Source: Theropithecus gelada (Eukaryota > Chordata > Mammalia > Primates > Cercopithecidae). From it: DNA of 64,000 nucleotides. This document shows, one piece after another, positions 1 through 11,332 of the stretch. Location: assembly GCF_003255815.1 (NCBI RefSeq), contig NC_037683.1:74175098-74239097 (forward strand), in the 5' to 3' direction. The number at the start of each line of letters is the position of its first letter. The first letter of the stretch is position 1. Under the pieces are notes generated by a model. The model had not been told where the DNA came from. It saw only the letters and a list, made by a program, of their open reading frames with translations, and did no database searches. The translations under genes and the position numbers were made by a program.

Positions 1-1781
1 ATGCTAAACAACCACTTAAAAGGTTGGCTCTTTTCCAGACTCAATGTATTTAGAACACAAGCAACTTTGCAACCACCCCCATCCCCAAAAATCCCTCTTC
101 ATACTTTACTATTTTTTCATTCTATATTCTCTGGAGAAAAGAGAAAAATGTTCCCCTTGATTATTAAGGATATTTTAGAATGAGACATTGTATTGGTACT
201 TAGGATTTGCTATGAAATAGCTTCCTAGGATAGGGGAGATTGGAATTGTAATTTAAAGGAAACAAATTCTATGACTTAATGGGAAAAAAAGTACTCTCTG
301 CATTCGATGAAAATAAAAGGTCCATGGGCAAGAAATGAACAGAATCAAGGTATGAAAACAAAAATGAATAAATAAGTGAAAACAAAATAATGAAGAAAGG
401 CAGAACAAGATTGGCAAATAACTGGGATAGGAGCACCCCTTCCCCCTACTGTTTATCCCTCAGCAGTGACAGATATTGCCAATTATTAGGATGGTTTTCC
501 TGTTGAGCCCAAATACTTCCTCTCAATCCAGAACCCAAAGCACCCACTACCAGTCTACTGCAGATGGCATAGTCAGGGAAACCTATATGTCATCCTAGAT
601 ATATTGGAAAGTGGCACAAATGCTAATTAAATATCACTGACTAGGTAGGCAGTGAGATAGAGGCTGTGGAGGATAAAAAGAAGGAAACTCCTTGCCCTAT
701 CTCCAAAATGCTTGTAATTTACAAAGCAAGAACTGATAAAGAATTACTGATCATAACAGGCAGAATGTGAGAGGTGCTTCATAAGAACAAAAAAGTAATA
801 CAGGTTCAAAGAGCCACAGATATTGAAGCCATCCCGACAGGTTGACAAGAATTGCATACTGAGTTCTGGACAGAAATAAAGTTATAATTAAGCATTAATC
901 AAGCTGTATTTTGGCCACTTCCTTGTTGCTAAAAGTCAGACAGCACTAGAAACTGACCATTTGCACCCCCATTGTTCCTGTAGATAGGATTTCTGACATG
1001 AGGGTCATAAGACAGGATCTCTGGTGTTCGAATCATAAAGCATTTGTTTAAGGATCACATAAGATGTTTTCAGACCCTGAATTTCAGCAACCAGTTTGAA
1101 GACCCCCACAAAGAAATGGGATTAGCATGAGTATACAGCTTCTTTATCTCCCTGTCCCATGACTTCACCCTGCACTCTTTGAATGATCAACAATCCACAC
1201 TTTGCCCCACTTCAAAACCCTTAAAAACCCTAGCACAAAATTCCTCAGGGAAATGGATTTGAGGTTTCATCCCATCTCCTCATTCAATGACCCTGTGACT
1301 AAAATGCTTTTTCTGCTGAAACCCAGCGTCTTAACTTACTGGCTTGCTGTATGCGCCTTGGGAAATGATCCTATTACAGTTATAACATCATTTATTTGTG
1401 AGAAACTAGACAGGCTTCCATAAGGAGCCAGTATCTGTGATAGACTTTGGATATCAGGGAGAATTCCAAAGACGAAGATGGCTGGAGAGAGCATGAGAAA
1501 GGCATGATTGGCCTGGAAGGAGAAGGTACTGATGAGCTCTGTCAGGAGCTTCCAAATGACCCAGTAAGATCCAGAGAGATATGGTATGAGTGCTATAGAG
1601 AAGGATCCATGAAGCGATCTAGGGGCCCACCATGAGTCACCTCATTAGCATAAACTCAGGTATGGTTGAAAAAGGCACATTATGAATAACAAAGATGCTC
1701 TTCTTATCCCTACCACTAAGGAAATTTCAAGAGTTTTAGGAGCTCTATGTCACACTTCAGGAGCAGAGATGAAATATATAT
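1..1781. other. Unassigned DNA, no gene recognised
   Basis: AT-rich sequence with stop codons in all frames and no open frame beyond about 73 codons. The stretch near 700-850 loosely resembles antisense L2, but too weakly to call. No splice-bounded coding exon, RNA gene or recent repeat was seen. Confidence 0.5.
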
Positions 1782-2158
1782 TTCTTACTATGTCACAAGC
1801 TATTACAACAAAATACCATGCACTGGGTGGCTCAAACAAAAGATATTTATTTCTCACAGTACTGGAGGCTGGAAAGACCAAGATCAGTGTGTTGAACACT
1901 CACCAATGTCTGCTGAGGGTGCTCTTCCTGGCTTGTAGATAACTGCCTTCCCACTGTTCACCCATATAATGGAGAGAGGAAGCTCTGGTGTCTCTTTCAG
2001 TTGTTATAAGAGCACTAATCTTATTGTGGGGGCTCCACCCTCATGACCTCACATAAACCTTATTTCATTCCAAAAACCCAACCTCCTAGTACCATCACAT
2101 TGGGGTTAGGGCTTCACCATATAGGTTTCGGATGGACACAAACATTCAGTTCACAACA
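1782..2158 (-). mobile_element. MLT1-type LTR (ERVL-MaLR), antisense
   Basis: Read on the minus strand this follows the MLT1 LTR pattern. On the plus strand the ordered landmarks are 'acaaaataccatgcactggg', 'tttctcacagtactggaggc', 'cctcatgacctcac', 'taccatcacattgggg' and 'gacacaaacattcag'. It is a solo LTR of a non-autonomous MaLR retroelement with no internal region nearby. Divergence is high, fitting an old mammalian insertion. The exact subfamily (MLT1A to D) is not resolved. The overlapping short open frames at 1682-1942 and 1747-1938 lie on the LTR and are not genes. Confidence 0.85.
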
Positions 2159-2159
2159 T

Positions 2160-3261
2160 GTAGGAAGACAGTCCATGTGGAAATGTCCTCCCCTTGTAGG
2201 AAGAGAGGAAAATTGAGGCAGACAAAAGCAGCCTGTGTATTCAGGCATAGGCCTCCAGCCAGACCCCAAACTATGTTAGGCACCAAGAGATCCAAGGAAA
2301 AATACACACTTTTTAATAGTAGTGGATTATTAGTATACGACAAAAGTACTTGGCAGGGAAAGAGCAAAATATATGGGTTAATGAAGCTTTGCAGAGTTAT
2401 GAGATGCCCATGGGTGTGTGACCCTTCTCCTCCTGCTGTTGAGTCCAAAGCTCATACCACCTGCCACAGCACAGCCAATAAGTTGAAAGACAATGTGTGT
2501 GGGCAAGAAAAGTGACTTTATTTTGGAGAGCCAGCAACTGAGAAGATGGTGGACTAGCATCCTAAAGAACTGTGTTAAGCTAATATGAATGTGGGGATGC
2601 TTTTAGGTTAGGAGAAGGGGAAAGAGGAAAGGAGATGAAAAAGTTACTGATGACCACAGACATCTGGGCGGCAGCAAGGGTAAACTGTCTTTGGTCAGGT
2701 CAAAATCCTCTTGTATATTTTTAACATAACATTGTTAATTGTGTCTATACCCTCCTTACCTTCTTGGGGGTTAGTCTTGGGGAGGGATTATTATTATCGT
2801 TGCTTTAAAGTTAAACTATAAACTAAATTCCTCCCATAGTTAGCTTGGCCTATGTGCAGAGATAAGCAAAAGTGACTAACCTAAAAGATGTCATCATGGA
2901 GGGGTGCTTAGGAGCAAAATGGAGATTGATGTGCTCGGCCTCCTTTTCACTGCTACATTCCCACCCCCATCCCTAAGTGAGTATCGCTGCAAGCCTGGAG
3001 CTCAGCTCCTGCTTTTTTTTTCAGGTGGTGTGATTCTGCTGTCTTCCTATCCCCCATGGATTGGAAGATACTACTGTCTTTCTAATCCCAAAAGATTGCT
3101 TCCCCTGGAGAGAAAAATTCCTCCAATGCCAGGACCAGATTTTACCAGCACCTGTAACCCAGCACTAAGATTACTGCCTGGAATACAACAAATCCTCAAT
3201 ATGTTTCCTGGGAGTGATTCAGCTGGAGGAATCACCTTAACTATAAAGTCATTTCCTTGAT
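2160..3261. other. Unassigned DNA, no gene recognised
   Basis: Open frames of 127 codons (2132-2515, +) and 118 codons (2904-3260, +) occur here. They match nothing I recognise, show no domain pattern, and the first starts inside the MLT1 LTR. I treat both as chance frames. A T8 run lies near 3013. Confidence 0.45.
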
Positions 3262-3400
3262 TAGCCAATCATATATATATTGAATACTTACTATGAGCCA
3301 GCCTCTTTTCTAGGCACTAAAAATACACAAAGATGAATGAGGAATGACCCACAGAGCTCACAGTCCCATGGGTCTGAGTTATATGAAGAAGGTTATATAA
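3262..3400 (-). mobile_element. L2 3'-end fragment, antisense
   Basis: The phrase 'ttgaatacttactatgagcc' followed by 'tctaggcactaaaaatacac' is the antisense of the L2 3' terminus, whose familiar form on this strand is 'attgagcacctactatgtgc'. A second stretch at about 3465-3680 has the same flavour and may be more of the same copy. L2 stopped moving before the primate radiation, so this is a relic. Confidence 0.5.
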
Positions 3401-5020
3401 AGTTAAATGGGTTGCTGTTATGGCTGGCTTCATATAAAAATCCAAGCAGAAACTTTCTAATTCATCGGTTCATCCAGCTAGGCATTCATTAACAATTCAG
3501 CCAGTAGTACTGACTACCACGTGACTGGGAGCTCACACAGATGAAGAAAATATGTTGCTTTTACTGGAGAAGTTCACCATCATAATCACAGGGAAGTACA
3601 GTGTGCAATACAGTAGGTACTAATAAATGTGTTCATAAACATCAGTGGGCATCGAGAATAGGAAACAGGCTATAACAGGAGTCAACAAGAGACTTGGAGA
3701 GACAAACACAGATTTCTAAACAAAACATAATTTTCAAAAGAAGCATTGAGCCTTTTCTTTTTCAAGGTATAGAATTCTTAACTTTAGGAAGAAAAAAGAA
3801 AAAAAAAAGTGGTGCTACTTCTGGTTGAAGCGTATGGGAGTTTTGGGGAAGCGACAAGCCAGAATCTCCCGCTTGGCATCCCCTGGGTCCCTATGTATTT
3901 CCAAGATCCCTGTGCTCAGTGAGGGGTTTCACGATGTGAAAATCACTACTCTCCTGGAACACACATTAGAGGAGATGCTTCTTGGGTTCTTTCCCAAGTC
4001 CTGTGGATAACTTGCTAGTAAAAACCCAAACATTGCTTGACCAACCTATGCTTTAGTGTACTCGACAGGAAGAGGAGGAGGCAGATAGACCCATGCTGGC
4101 TTAACTCCCAGCAATCCTGGGAGGATAAATTAGGCACCACCTGCTAAGTTCCTTGAGCATCCAAGAAGAAAAGAAGGGAGTGGTGGGGGTGGGGAGCTAC
4201 CTAAGGCCTTATGAACAGCGAGGCTTTGGCAATCCCCAAGTAGAGGCATCCTGAGTGAAACACACTGTCCCAATTACCAGAGGCAAAGGTTCTCCTCTGG
4301 AATACAGGTTTACATTGTGAGATGTTGTTTAAACATTTTGGTTCAAGGCAGAGCATTTTCAGATAAGAAGGATGATTTCAGAGTCAAGAATATAGTGATT
4401 TATTTGGAGGCAGAAAGAAAGAGTTGGAAAAAATGCCTTTTAAAAGATCAGCTTATCCCCAGGAATGTACACTCAGTCCTTTCCCAAGCTGAGGAAGGCA
4501 ATTTAATCGTTCATAACTTTACTGACTTGATGAGGCAAACCAGCTTTGCCAAAGACAATGCTTTCATGGGCCTGAGGAGATGAGCATTACTACGAGTGAG
4601 CTCTGTCTTTTTACCCCAAACCTTTCCTTTCACTTGGGTGACATCCTGCCCCATGTAATAAGACTCTCCTGCTTCTCTCTGCTTGGGACATATTCCATTC
4701 AGCAATATCATCCTCCCTGCTGGCTGGCTTGGGACTTATGGTATCATTTTGGCAGCGTGACATTTAAAGTCACTAAAAATAAAAATTAAAATTAATAACG
4801 AAAATTATACAATTGTCTCTGGGCACAGTTTATTGGTTCACACAAAGATATCTTTTCTTGGAAACTTCAATTTTAGCTTTTAATTCTCTTAAAGGGATCT
4901 TCAGAAAAATTTGGAAGTGTACAGAATTATCAAAAGAGGTATCTCTTCAAACCAAGATCATTGAATATACTAATAGTTCTTGACCCTCCATCTCCACACT
5001 CTCTCAGCTCCATTTTCCTA
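3400..5020. other. Unassigned DNA, no gene recognised
   Basis: Apart from possible L2 remains at 3465-3680, nothing was identified. Open frames of up to 88 codons (4317-4583, +) lack recognisable domains. A short purine run lies near 3790-3810. Confidence 0.45.
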
Positions 5021-5021
5021 G

Positions 5022-5238
5022 CTCAGGGGTCCATATGGCACTAATCAGTCACTCCACTTGCTTTGTAAATAAAGCTTTATTGCAACACAGCTATTCTTAT
5101 TTGTCTATATATTGGCTATAGCTGCTTTCAACACTACAATGGCAGAGTTGAGTAGTTGCAACAGAGACCACCAACAGAGACTGCCTGGTCCTCAAAATCT
5201 AAAATATTTACTATCTGGCAATTTGCTAAACCCTTAAT
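5022..5238 (+). mobile_element. hAT-Charlie-type MITE relic
   Basis: Landmarks 'tttgtaaataaagctttatt', 'ctatagctgctttcaacact', 'gagttgagtagttgcaacag' and 'aaaatatttactatctggca' run in the order of a very common short non-autonomous hAT-type element in mammals. A second copy in the same orientation lies at 48995-49220. I am sure it is this repeat family but not of its catalogue name. It has no transposase. Confidence 0.7.
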
Positions 5239-5469
5239 CTAAATACCTCCTGATGTCTCAATGTAGATGCCTTGTAGCCATCGTAAACTCCACCTGTTCT
5301 CAGTTTAAGTTACTACGTTTCTTTCAGATATGTGCTGTCCCAGAGTTCACTATATGAGATGTCATTACCATCAGCCCAGTCCATATATCAAAATATTGGT
5401 TCATTCTTGCTCCCTTTCCTTTCCCTCACCTTCAATAAAATCAACCACTAAGTCTTGACCAAGCCAGTC

Positions 5470-6045
5470 CCCAACGTGAAGCTAAAACAATCTTTCCAAA
5501 ACATAAAATGTTTGTGTCACTTCCCAGCTTAATAGATTTTAATGAATTTCCATTCTTATTACCCATAAAGACATTTCAGTCTCTTCAACATGTCTTATTG
5601 AAAGCCAGGGATCATTTGGCTCTCACCTATGTCTGCATTTGGCTCTCACCAGCCTGCCTGGTTGCTGTCAGTCACCTGAAAACCTTGTGCAGGCTCTCTC
5701 TCACTCCTGAGATTTCTAGAGCTCCATTTCCGGGCTTAGACCAATCTGCGCTCTGTAGAACACTCTGAATCATGCTTCAGGGTCCAGAAAAAGAGGCGCT
5801 CCTTTGAGAATGCCTTGTCTCACATCTGGACTATATTTTTGATCCTCCTATTTGTGACTGCACTTTCCTCTGTTACAGCACTTATCATACCTTACTGTTA
5901 ACACTTGTTAATTGCCTGTCTTCTCAGCAACATGTAAATCCCTCAAAGGCAGGTATCTTATCTATCTGGTTTATCATCAGAGCTCTTAGAAAGTAAAAAG
6001 TGCCAAGTACTTATTTGTTAAATGGGTGAATGGATTCATCTTTCC
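5470..6045 (+). mobile_element. L2 3' region, sense
   Basis: The order of landmarks fits the 3' part of L2: a 'cacttcccagcttaatagat' segment, then 'cacctatgtctgcatttggc', then 'gtaaatccctcaaaggcagg' and the terminal 'gtgccaagtacttatttg'. The 86-codon frame at 5508-5768 lies on it and is not a gene. Divergence is high. Confidence 0.6.
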
Positions 6046-6432
6046 TCAGGAAAGAGATGCTTGAAAGAAGGAAGGAAACAAAAAGAAACAGTCACAAAGA
6101 AAACTCAGATCTCACTTCTCTCCCATCACTTTGCCTATAGAGAGTAGAACTATACAAAGTGAGGCTGTTGTGAACATGTGTATATTCTGGCAAGGAAGCA
6201 TGTTATCCTGGGTGTGAGAAAGAAGAAGACTGGAGAGATAAGCATGGAAAAGTGATGGCATTGCACTGGCCAGGGACTTGAGCAATATTACCAATGATTG
6301 ATGGCGCTATTATTACATTATATTTTACAGATTTCAGACTAGATCCCAATCTACAAGCCAAAAGAGGTCTTTACAATATAAAGCCAATTAGTCTCTTCTT
6401 CCAGTTAGTCTCTTGCTCAAGTAACTCAAGTT

Positions 6433-6451
6433 AAAAGCAAAGCTGTATCTC
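6433..6451. repeat. Left target-site duplication of L1-A
   Basis: Nineteen bases starting 'aaaagcaaagctgtatctc' recur at 9476-9494 with one mismatch (g to a). This is the direct repeat made by target-primed reverse transcription, and it fixes both ends of L1-A. Confidence 0.9.
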
Positions 6452-9400
6452 TAAAGAGACACAAAAACACTTCAAAAAAAATCAATGAATCCTGGGGCTG
6501 GTTTTTTTTGAAAAGATTAACAAAATAGATAGACCTCTAGCTAGACTAATAAAAGAAAGAGAGAATAATCAAACAGACACAATAAAAAATGATAAGGGGA
6601 ATATCACCACTAATCCCATGGAAATACAAACTACCATCAGAGAATACTATGAACACCTCTACGTAAATAACCTAGAAAATCTAGAAGAAATGGATAAATT
6701 CCTGGACACATACACCCTCCCAAGACTAAACCAGGAAGAAGTCAAATCCTTAAATAGACCAATAACAAGTTCTGAAATTGAGGCAGTAATTAATAGCCCA
6801 CCAACCAAAAAATGTCCAGTACCAGACAGATTCACAGCTGAATTCTACCAGAGGTACAAAGAGGAGCTGGTACCATTCCTTCTGAAACTATTTCAAACAA
6901 CAGAAAAAGAGGAACTCCTCCCTAACTCATTTTATGAGTCCAGCATCATCCTGATACCAAAACCTGGCAGAGACACAACTAAAAAAAGAATATTGCACGC
7001 CAATATCCCTGATGAACATCAATGTGAAAATCCTCAGTAGAATACTGGCAAACTAAATCCAGCAGCACATCAAAAAGCTTATCCACCACAATCAAGTTGG
7101 CTTCATCCCTGGGATGCAAGGCTGGTTCAACATATGCAAATCAATAAATGTTATCCATCACATAAACAGAACCAAAGATAAAAACCACATGATTATCTCA
7201 ATAGATGCAGAAAAGGACTTTGATAAAATTCAACATTGCTTCATGCTAAAAACTCTCAATAAACTAGGTATTGATGGAACATATCTCAAAAATAATAAGA
7301 GCTATTTATGACAAACCCACAGCCAATACCATACTGAATGGGAAAAGAACTGGAAGCATTCCTTTTGTAAACTGGCACAGGGCAAGGATGCCCTCTCTCA
7401 CCACTCCTATTCAACGTAGTGTTGGAAGTTCTGGCCAGGGCAATCAGGCAAGATAAAGAAATCAAGGGTATTCAAATAAGAAGAGAGGAAGTCAATTTGT
7501 CTCTGTCTGCAGATGACATGATTGTGTATTTAGAAAACTCCCTCGTCTCAGCCCCAAAACTCCTTAAGCTGACAAGAAACTTCAGCAAAGTCTCAAGACA
7601 CAAAATCAATGTGCAAAAATCACAGACATTCCTATATACAAATAATAGATAAGCAGAGAGCCAAATCATGAGTGAACTCTCATTCACAAGTACTACAAAG
7701 AGAATAAAATACCTAGGAATACAACTTACAAGTGACATGAAGGATATCTTCAAGGAGAACTATAAACCACTGCTCAAGAAAATAAGAGAGGACACAAGCA
7801 AATTGAAAAACATTCCATGCTCATGGATAGGAAGAATCAATATCATAAAAATGGCCATACTACCCAAAGTAATTTATAGATTCAGTGCTATTCCCTTCAA
7901 GCTACCATTGACTTTCTTCACAGCACTAGAAAAAAACTACTTTAAATTTCATATGGAACCAAAAAAGAGCCTGTATAGCCAAGAAAATCCTAAGCAAAAA
8001 GAACAAAACTAGAGGCATCACACTACCTGACTTCAAACTATACTACTTTGTTTATACTACTTTGGTTTTTGTAACCAAAAGAGCATGGTACTGGTACCAA
8101 AACAGATATATAGATCAATGGAACACAAAAGAGACCTCAGAAATAACACCACACATCTACAACCATCCGATCTTTGACAAACCCGACAAAAACAAGCAAA
8201 GGGAAAAGGATTCTCTATTTAATAAATGGTGCTGGAAAAACTGGCTAGCCACACACAGAAAGCTGAAACTGGATCCCTTCCTTACACCTTATACAAAAAT
8301 TAACTCAATATGGATTAAAGACTTAAATGTAAAGCCTTAAACCATAAAAACCCTAGAAGAAAACCTAGGCAATAACATTCAGACATAGGCATGGGCAAAG
8401 ACTTCATGACTAAACCCCCAAAAGCCAAAATTGACAAACGCCATCTAATTAAACTAAAGAGCTTCTGCACAGCAAAAGAAACTATCATCAGAGTGAACAG
8501 GCAACCTAGAGAATGGGAGAAAATTTTTGTAATCTATCCATCTGACAAAGGTCTAACATCCAGAATCTACAAAAAAACGTAAACAAATTTATAAGAAAAA
8601 AACAAACCCCATCAAAAACTGAGTGAAGGATATGAACAGACACTTCTCAAAAGAAGATTTTTATGTGGCCAACAAACATATGAAAAAAAGCTCATCACTG
8701 GTCATTAGAGAAATACAAATCAAAGCCATAATGAGATACCATCTGATGCCGGTTAGAATGGTGATCATTGAAGAGTCAAGAAACAACAGATGCTGGTGAA
8801 GCCGTGGAGAAATAGGAACGCTTTTACACTGTTGGTGGGAGTGTAAATTAGTTCAACCATTGTGGAAGACAGTGTAGAGATTTCTCAAGGACCTAGAACC
8901 AGAAATACCATTTGACCCAGCAATCCCATTACTGGGTATATACCCAAAGGAATATAAATCATTCTACTATAAAGACACAAGCACACATATGTTTATTGCA
9001 GCACTATTTACAATAGCAAAGACTTGGAACCAACCCAAATGCCCATCAATATAGATTGGATTTTTAAAAATGTGGCACATATACACCATAGAATACTATG
9101 TAGCCATAAAAAAGAAAAGAATGAGTTCATGTCCTTTGCAGAAACATGGTTGAAGCTGGAAATCATTATACTCAGCAAACTAACACAGGAACAGAAAATC
9201 AAGCACCACATGTTCTCACTCGTAAGAGGGAGTTGAACAATGAGAACACATGGACAGAGGGAGGGGAACATCACATACTGGGGCCTGTCAGGGGTGGGGG
9301 CCAAGGGGAGGGAGAGCATTAGGACAATACCTAGTGTGTGTGGGACTTGAAACCTAGATGATGTGTTGATAGGTACAGAAAACCACCATGGCACATGTAT

Positions 9401-9475
9401 ATGTATGTAACAAACCTGCACATTCTGTACATGTACCCCAGAACTTAAAGTAAAATAATAAAAAAAGAAAAAAAA
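6452..9475 (+). mobile_element. L1-A: 5'-truncated primate LINE-1
   Basis: A 3.0-kb LINE-1 3' segment covering ORF2 from just upstream of the reverse transcriptase domain, the 3'UTR and an A-rich tail (about 9460-9479). The 19-bp target-site duplications at 6433-6451 and 9476-9494 show one complete insertion that was 5'-truncated on arrival. The variant 'ccaaaggaatataaatcatt' near 8945 and the 3'UTR wording suggest an older L1PA or an L1PB subfamily rather than young L1PA1-5. Several frameshifts and stops make it inactive. Its ORF2 part is homologous, inverted, to L1-B at 29.8-35.5 kb. A 12-bp sequence (tatactactttg) is repeated at 8039-8050 and 8053-8064, a local tandem duplication. Confidence 0.93.
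6470..9235 (+). pseudogene. LINE-1 ORF2 remnant (RT and C-terminal region)
   Basis: Intact ORF2p is an endonuclease/reverse transcriptase that copies LINE-1 RNA at chromosomal nicks. Here the N-terminal endonuclease is missing, and what remains is scattered over frames: 6618-7040, 7114-7311, 7271-7456, 7419-7652, 7668-8012, 8062-8340 and 8391-8582. RT-like peptides are clear, including 'EIEAVINSPPTKK', 'ISIDAEKDFDKIQH' and 'INVQKSQTFLYTNN'. The catalytic box normally written FADD reads SADD here (codons at 7506-7517): both aspartates are kept but the phenylalanine is lost. Between the 7419 and 7668 pieces only a nonsense codon intervenes, while other joins need frameshifts. It cannot make a working protein. 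Confidence 0.9.
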
Positions 9476-9494
9476 AAAAGCAAAGCTATATCTC
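9476..9494. repeat. Right target-site duplication of L1-A
   Basis: Second copy of the 19-bp direct repeat, directly after the A-rich tail. It differs from the left copy (6433-6451) at one base. Confidence 0.9.
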
Positions 9495-9495
9495 C

Positions 9496-10430
9496 AATTG
9501 AACTTATAAGACAGGAATGGGGTGTTATGGGCAAGGTGTGGGCCTTGGAAGTGCATCTACTAGTTGCACTTACAGTCTCCATGATGCTTCTGAGCATTCA
9601 TGGCTTCTTATTGGGCTATACTGCCAGAGGTATGCATGGAAATTAAAGCAGTTTCCCAAGGCATATGAAGAGGAATATTTCTGACCTTTTCAAGTAAATA
9701 CCCTAAGTGTATTTTGGTTTGCATTTACAGCTAGTCTTTTGGTTTGAGACAGACTGAATGAAGAGGAAAAACTAAGAAAAAACTAAACTGAACAAGATAG
9801 TGATGGTTCCAATATAATGCACAATATCATTTGAAATAATGCAGAGGTATGTATAAACATGTAGTTTAAAGTTATAGAGATTACTTCTAGAACTAAAAAT
9901 ACCAACAGTTCCCTATAGCTGCCTTGTTTCACAGAGAAGCTGCAGAAGCCAATGGTAGAACAAACCCCAAATTCTCCCTCCAGGTTCTCAGCTCCTGATA
10001 AGGTATAAACAAAATTAAGACAACAGCCTTTAGATTAGAGTACATTTATATCTCTGCAGAATAGGCAGCTCTGAGATAGAACCAAGGATGACAAAAGGTG
10101 ATCTCAGTCTACAAAACACTTTCTTCACAAACACGAAGTCCTAAGATCCAGAGTTTCTGAGGGCATGCAGACCCAAGTGCGGTTGAGCTGACACACTGGA
10201 GGAGAGCTTTCAGGGAAAAGGGAGAATTCAGGATAACAAAGATTTATACTTAATGTGAACATCATGGAAGCTCTTCCAGACAGTATCATCATACTGAAAT
10301 AGATCTTTGAGTTTCTGCAGATCAGACTGTTTTCCCACTCACTTCTTACATTTGGAAGTACTTGCCTGGTTGAAAAAACAGGCATTCGTTATTGGAATGA
10401 GGCTGACCAATGATAAGCTGTGAGCCTTGA
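9496..10430. other. Unassigned DNA
   Basis: No repeat, gene or RNA was recognised. An 86-codon minus-strand frame at 10125-10385 has no recognisable domain. Confidence 0.45.
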
Positions 10431-10439
10431 TATCCTAGT

Positions 10440-11070
10440 TGAAACGAGAATATCTTCAGAAGAATCTTATAAATATATGGACCTTCCTTCATACCCTGGA
10501 TGTCGATGGCATCACATTTTTACCAGTGAGAGCTCATCTAAGCCAAGTGGCAGGTGGACCACAACTTCCTGCACTGGCTGGTGAACATAACCTACCTTCT
10601 AAACCAGGTGGAGCCCACTCAACTTTTAGCTAGCTCTGTGTCTTGGATAAACTCCCCTTGGAGTGCTAGCTCCTTGTTGGCTTTGTGATGTTCTCCTGCC
10701 TCAACATCATGGCCCAGGACAACATGGCACACATCTTTGATTCCCTGATTGTTCTGGAAAACGTTGTTAGTGACCTGACTCAGCCTAAAGTCCTTCGGGT
10801 CCTAGGAGAAATTGGGGCAAACTCTGGAGGGTCTTAGACATCATCATCTCTCAGGGCATCTCTCCCCAGACCCAGAGCTTAGTCAAGGGGCATGCAGCAT
10901 ATTTGCACTTGAATAGGGCAGAAGTAAAAGGGCACTCAAACAAGATGGCAGCCTCTGACTATAAAGGAGAGGCTTCGCCCACCAAAGTAACCAGGAAGCA
11001 TTCCTTTCATCTATTAAAGATCGGCATATGTCACACTGAGGCTCATACCCTATGAGTGGGTCATGAAACC
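10440..11070 (+). pseudogene. Coding-like relic, unidentified
   Basis: I do not recognise a gene here, but the reading frames look less random than their surroundings. A frame around 10546-10686 reads 'KWQVDHNFLHWLVNITYLL'. After a switch, 10670-10837 reads 'LLVGFVMFSCLNIMAQDN' and ends at a TAG. From about 10838 a third frame stays open for some 75 codons, with 'DIIISQGISPQTQSLVKG' and 'MAASDYKGEASPTKV', and stops near 11052. Adjacent frames that each need a 1-2 base shift are what a decayed processed pseudogene looks like. No poly(A) tail or target-site duplication was found, so chance openness or an unrecognised repeat remains possible. Confidence 0.25.
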
Positions 11071-11213
11071 AATTTGCAGGGTTACAGCCAGGATTTTGTT
11101 ATCATTTATTCCTTTAGTTTTGTATTCTAAGAATATTTCTGTTAACAAATGCTTATTTTTTTTTGGAAGCTTTGAAATTGTATTTATTTTTCAATTATAC
11201 ACACTAAGAGATA

Positions 11214-11332
11214 CCTGACAAGAGAAGGAAATAAAGGGTATTCAAATAGGAATACCCTATTTGAATCTATCTTTGTTTGCAGACAACATGATACTATATC
11301 TAGAAAACACTATTGTTTCAGCCCCAAAAGCT
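11214..11332 (+). mobile_element. Short LINE-1 ORF2 scrap with internal palindrome
   Basis: Two segments match LINE-1 ORF2 on either side of the RT catalytic box: 'agagaaggaaataaagggta' on the left and 'tttgcagacaacatgatact' on the right. Between them the expected sequence is replaced by an inverted copy of the left segment (arms 11240-11250 and 11256-11266, loop 11251-11255). The FADD box reads FADN at this point. No tail or flanking direct repeat was found. Confidence 0.75.

Noticed and set aside
9008..9556. 182-codon minus-strand open frame
   Set aside because: It is the antisense of the L1-A ORF2 end and 3'UTR. The F-run comes from the complemented A-tail.
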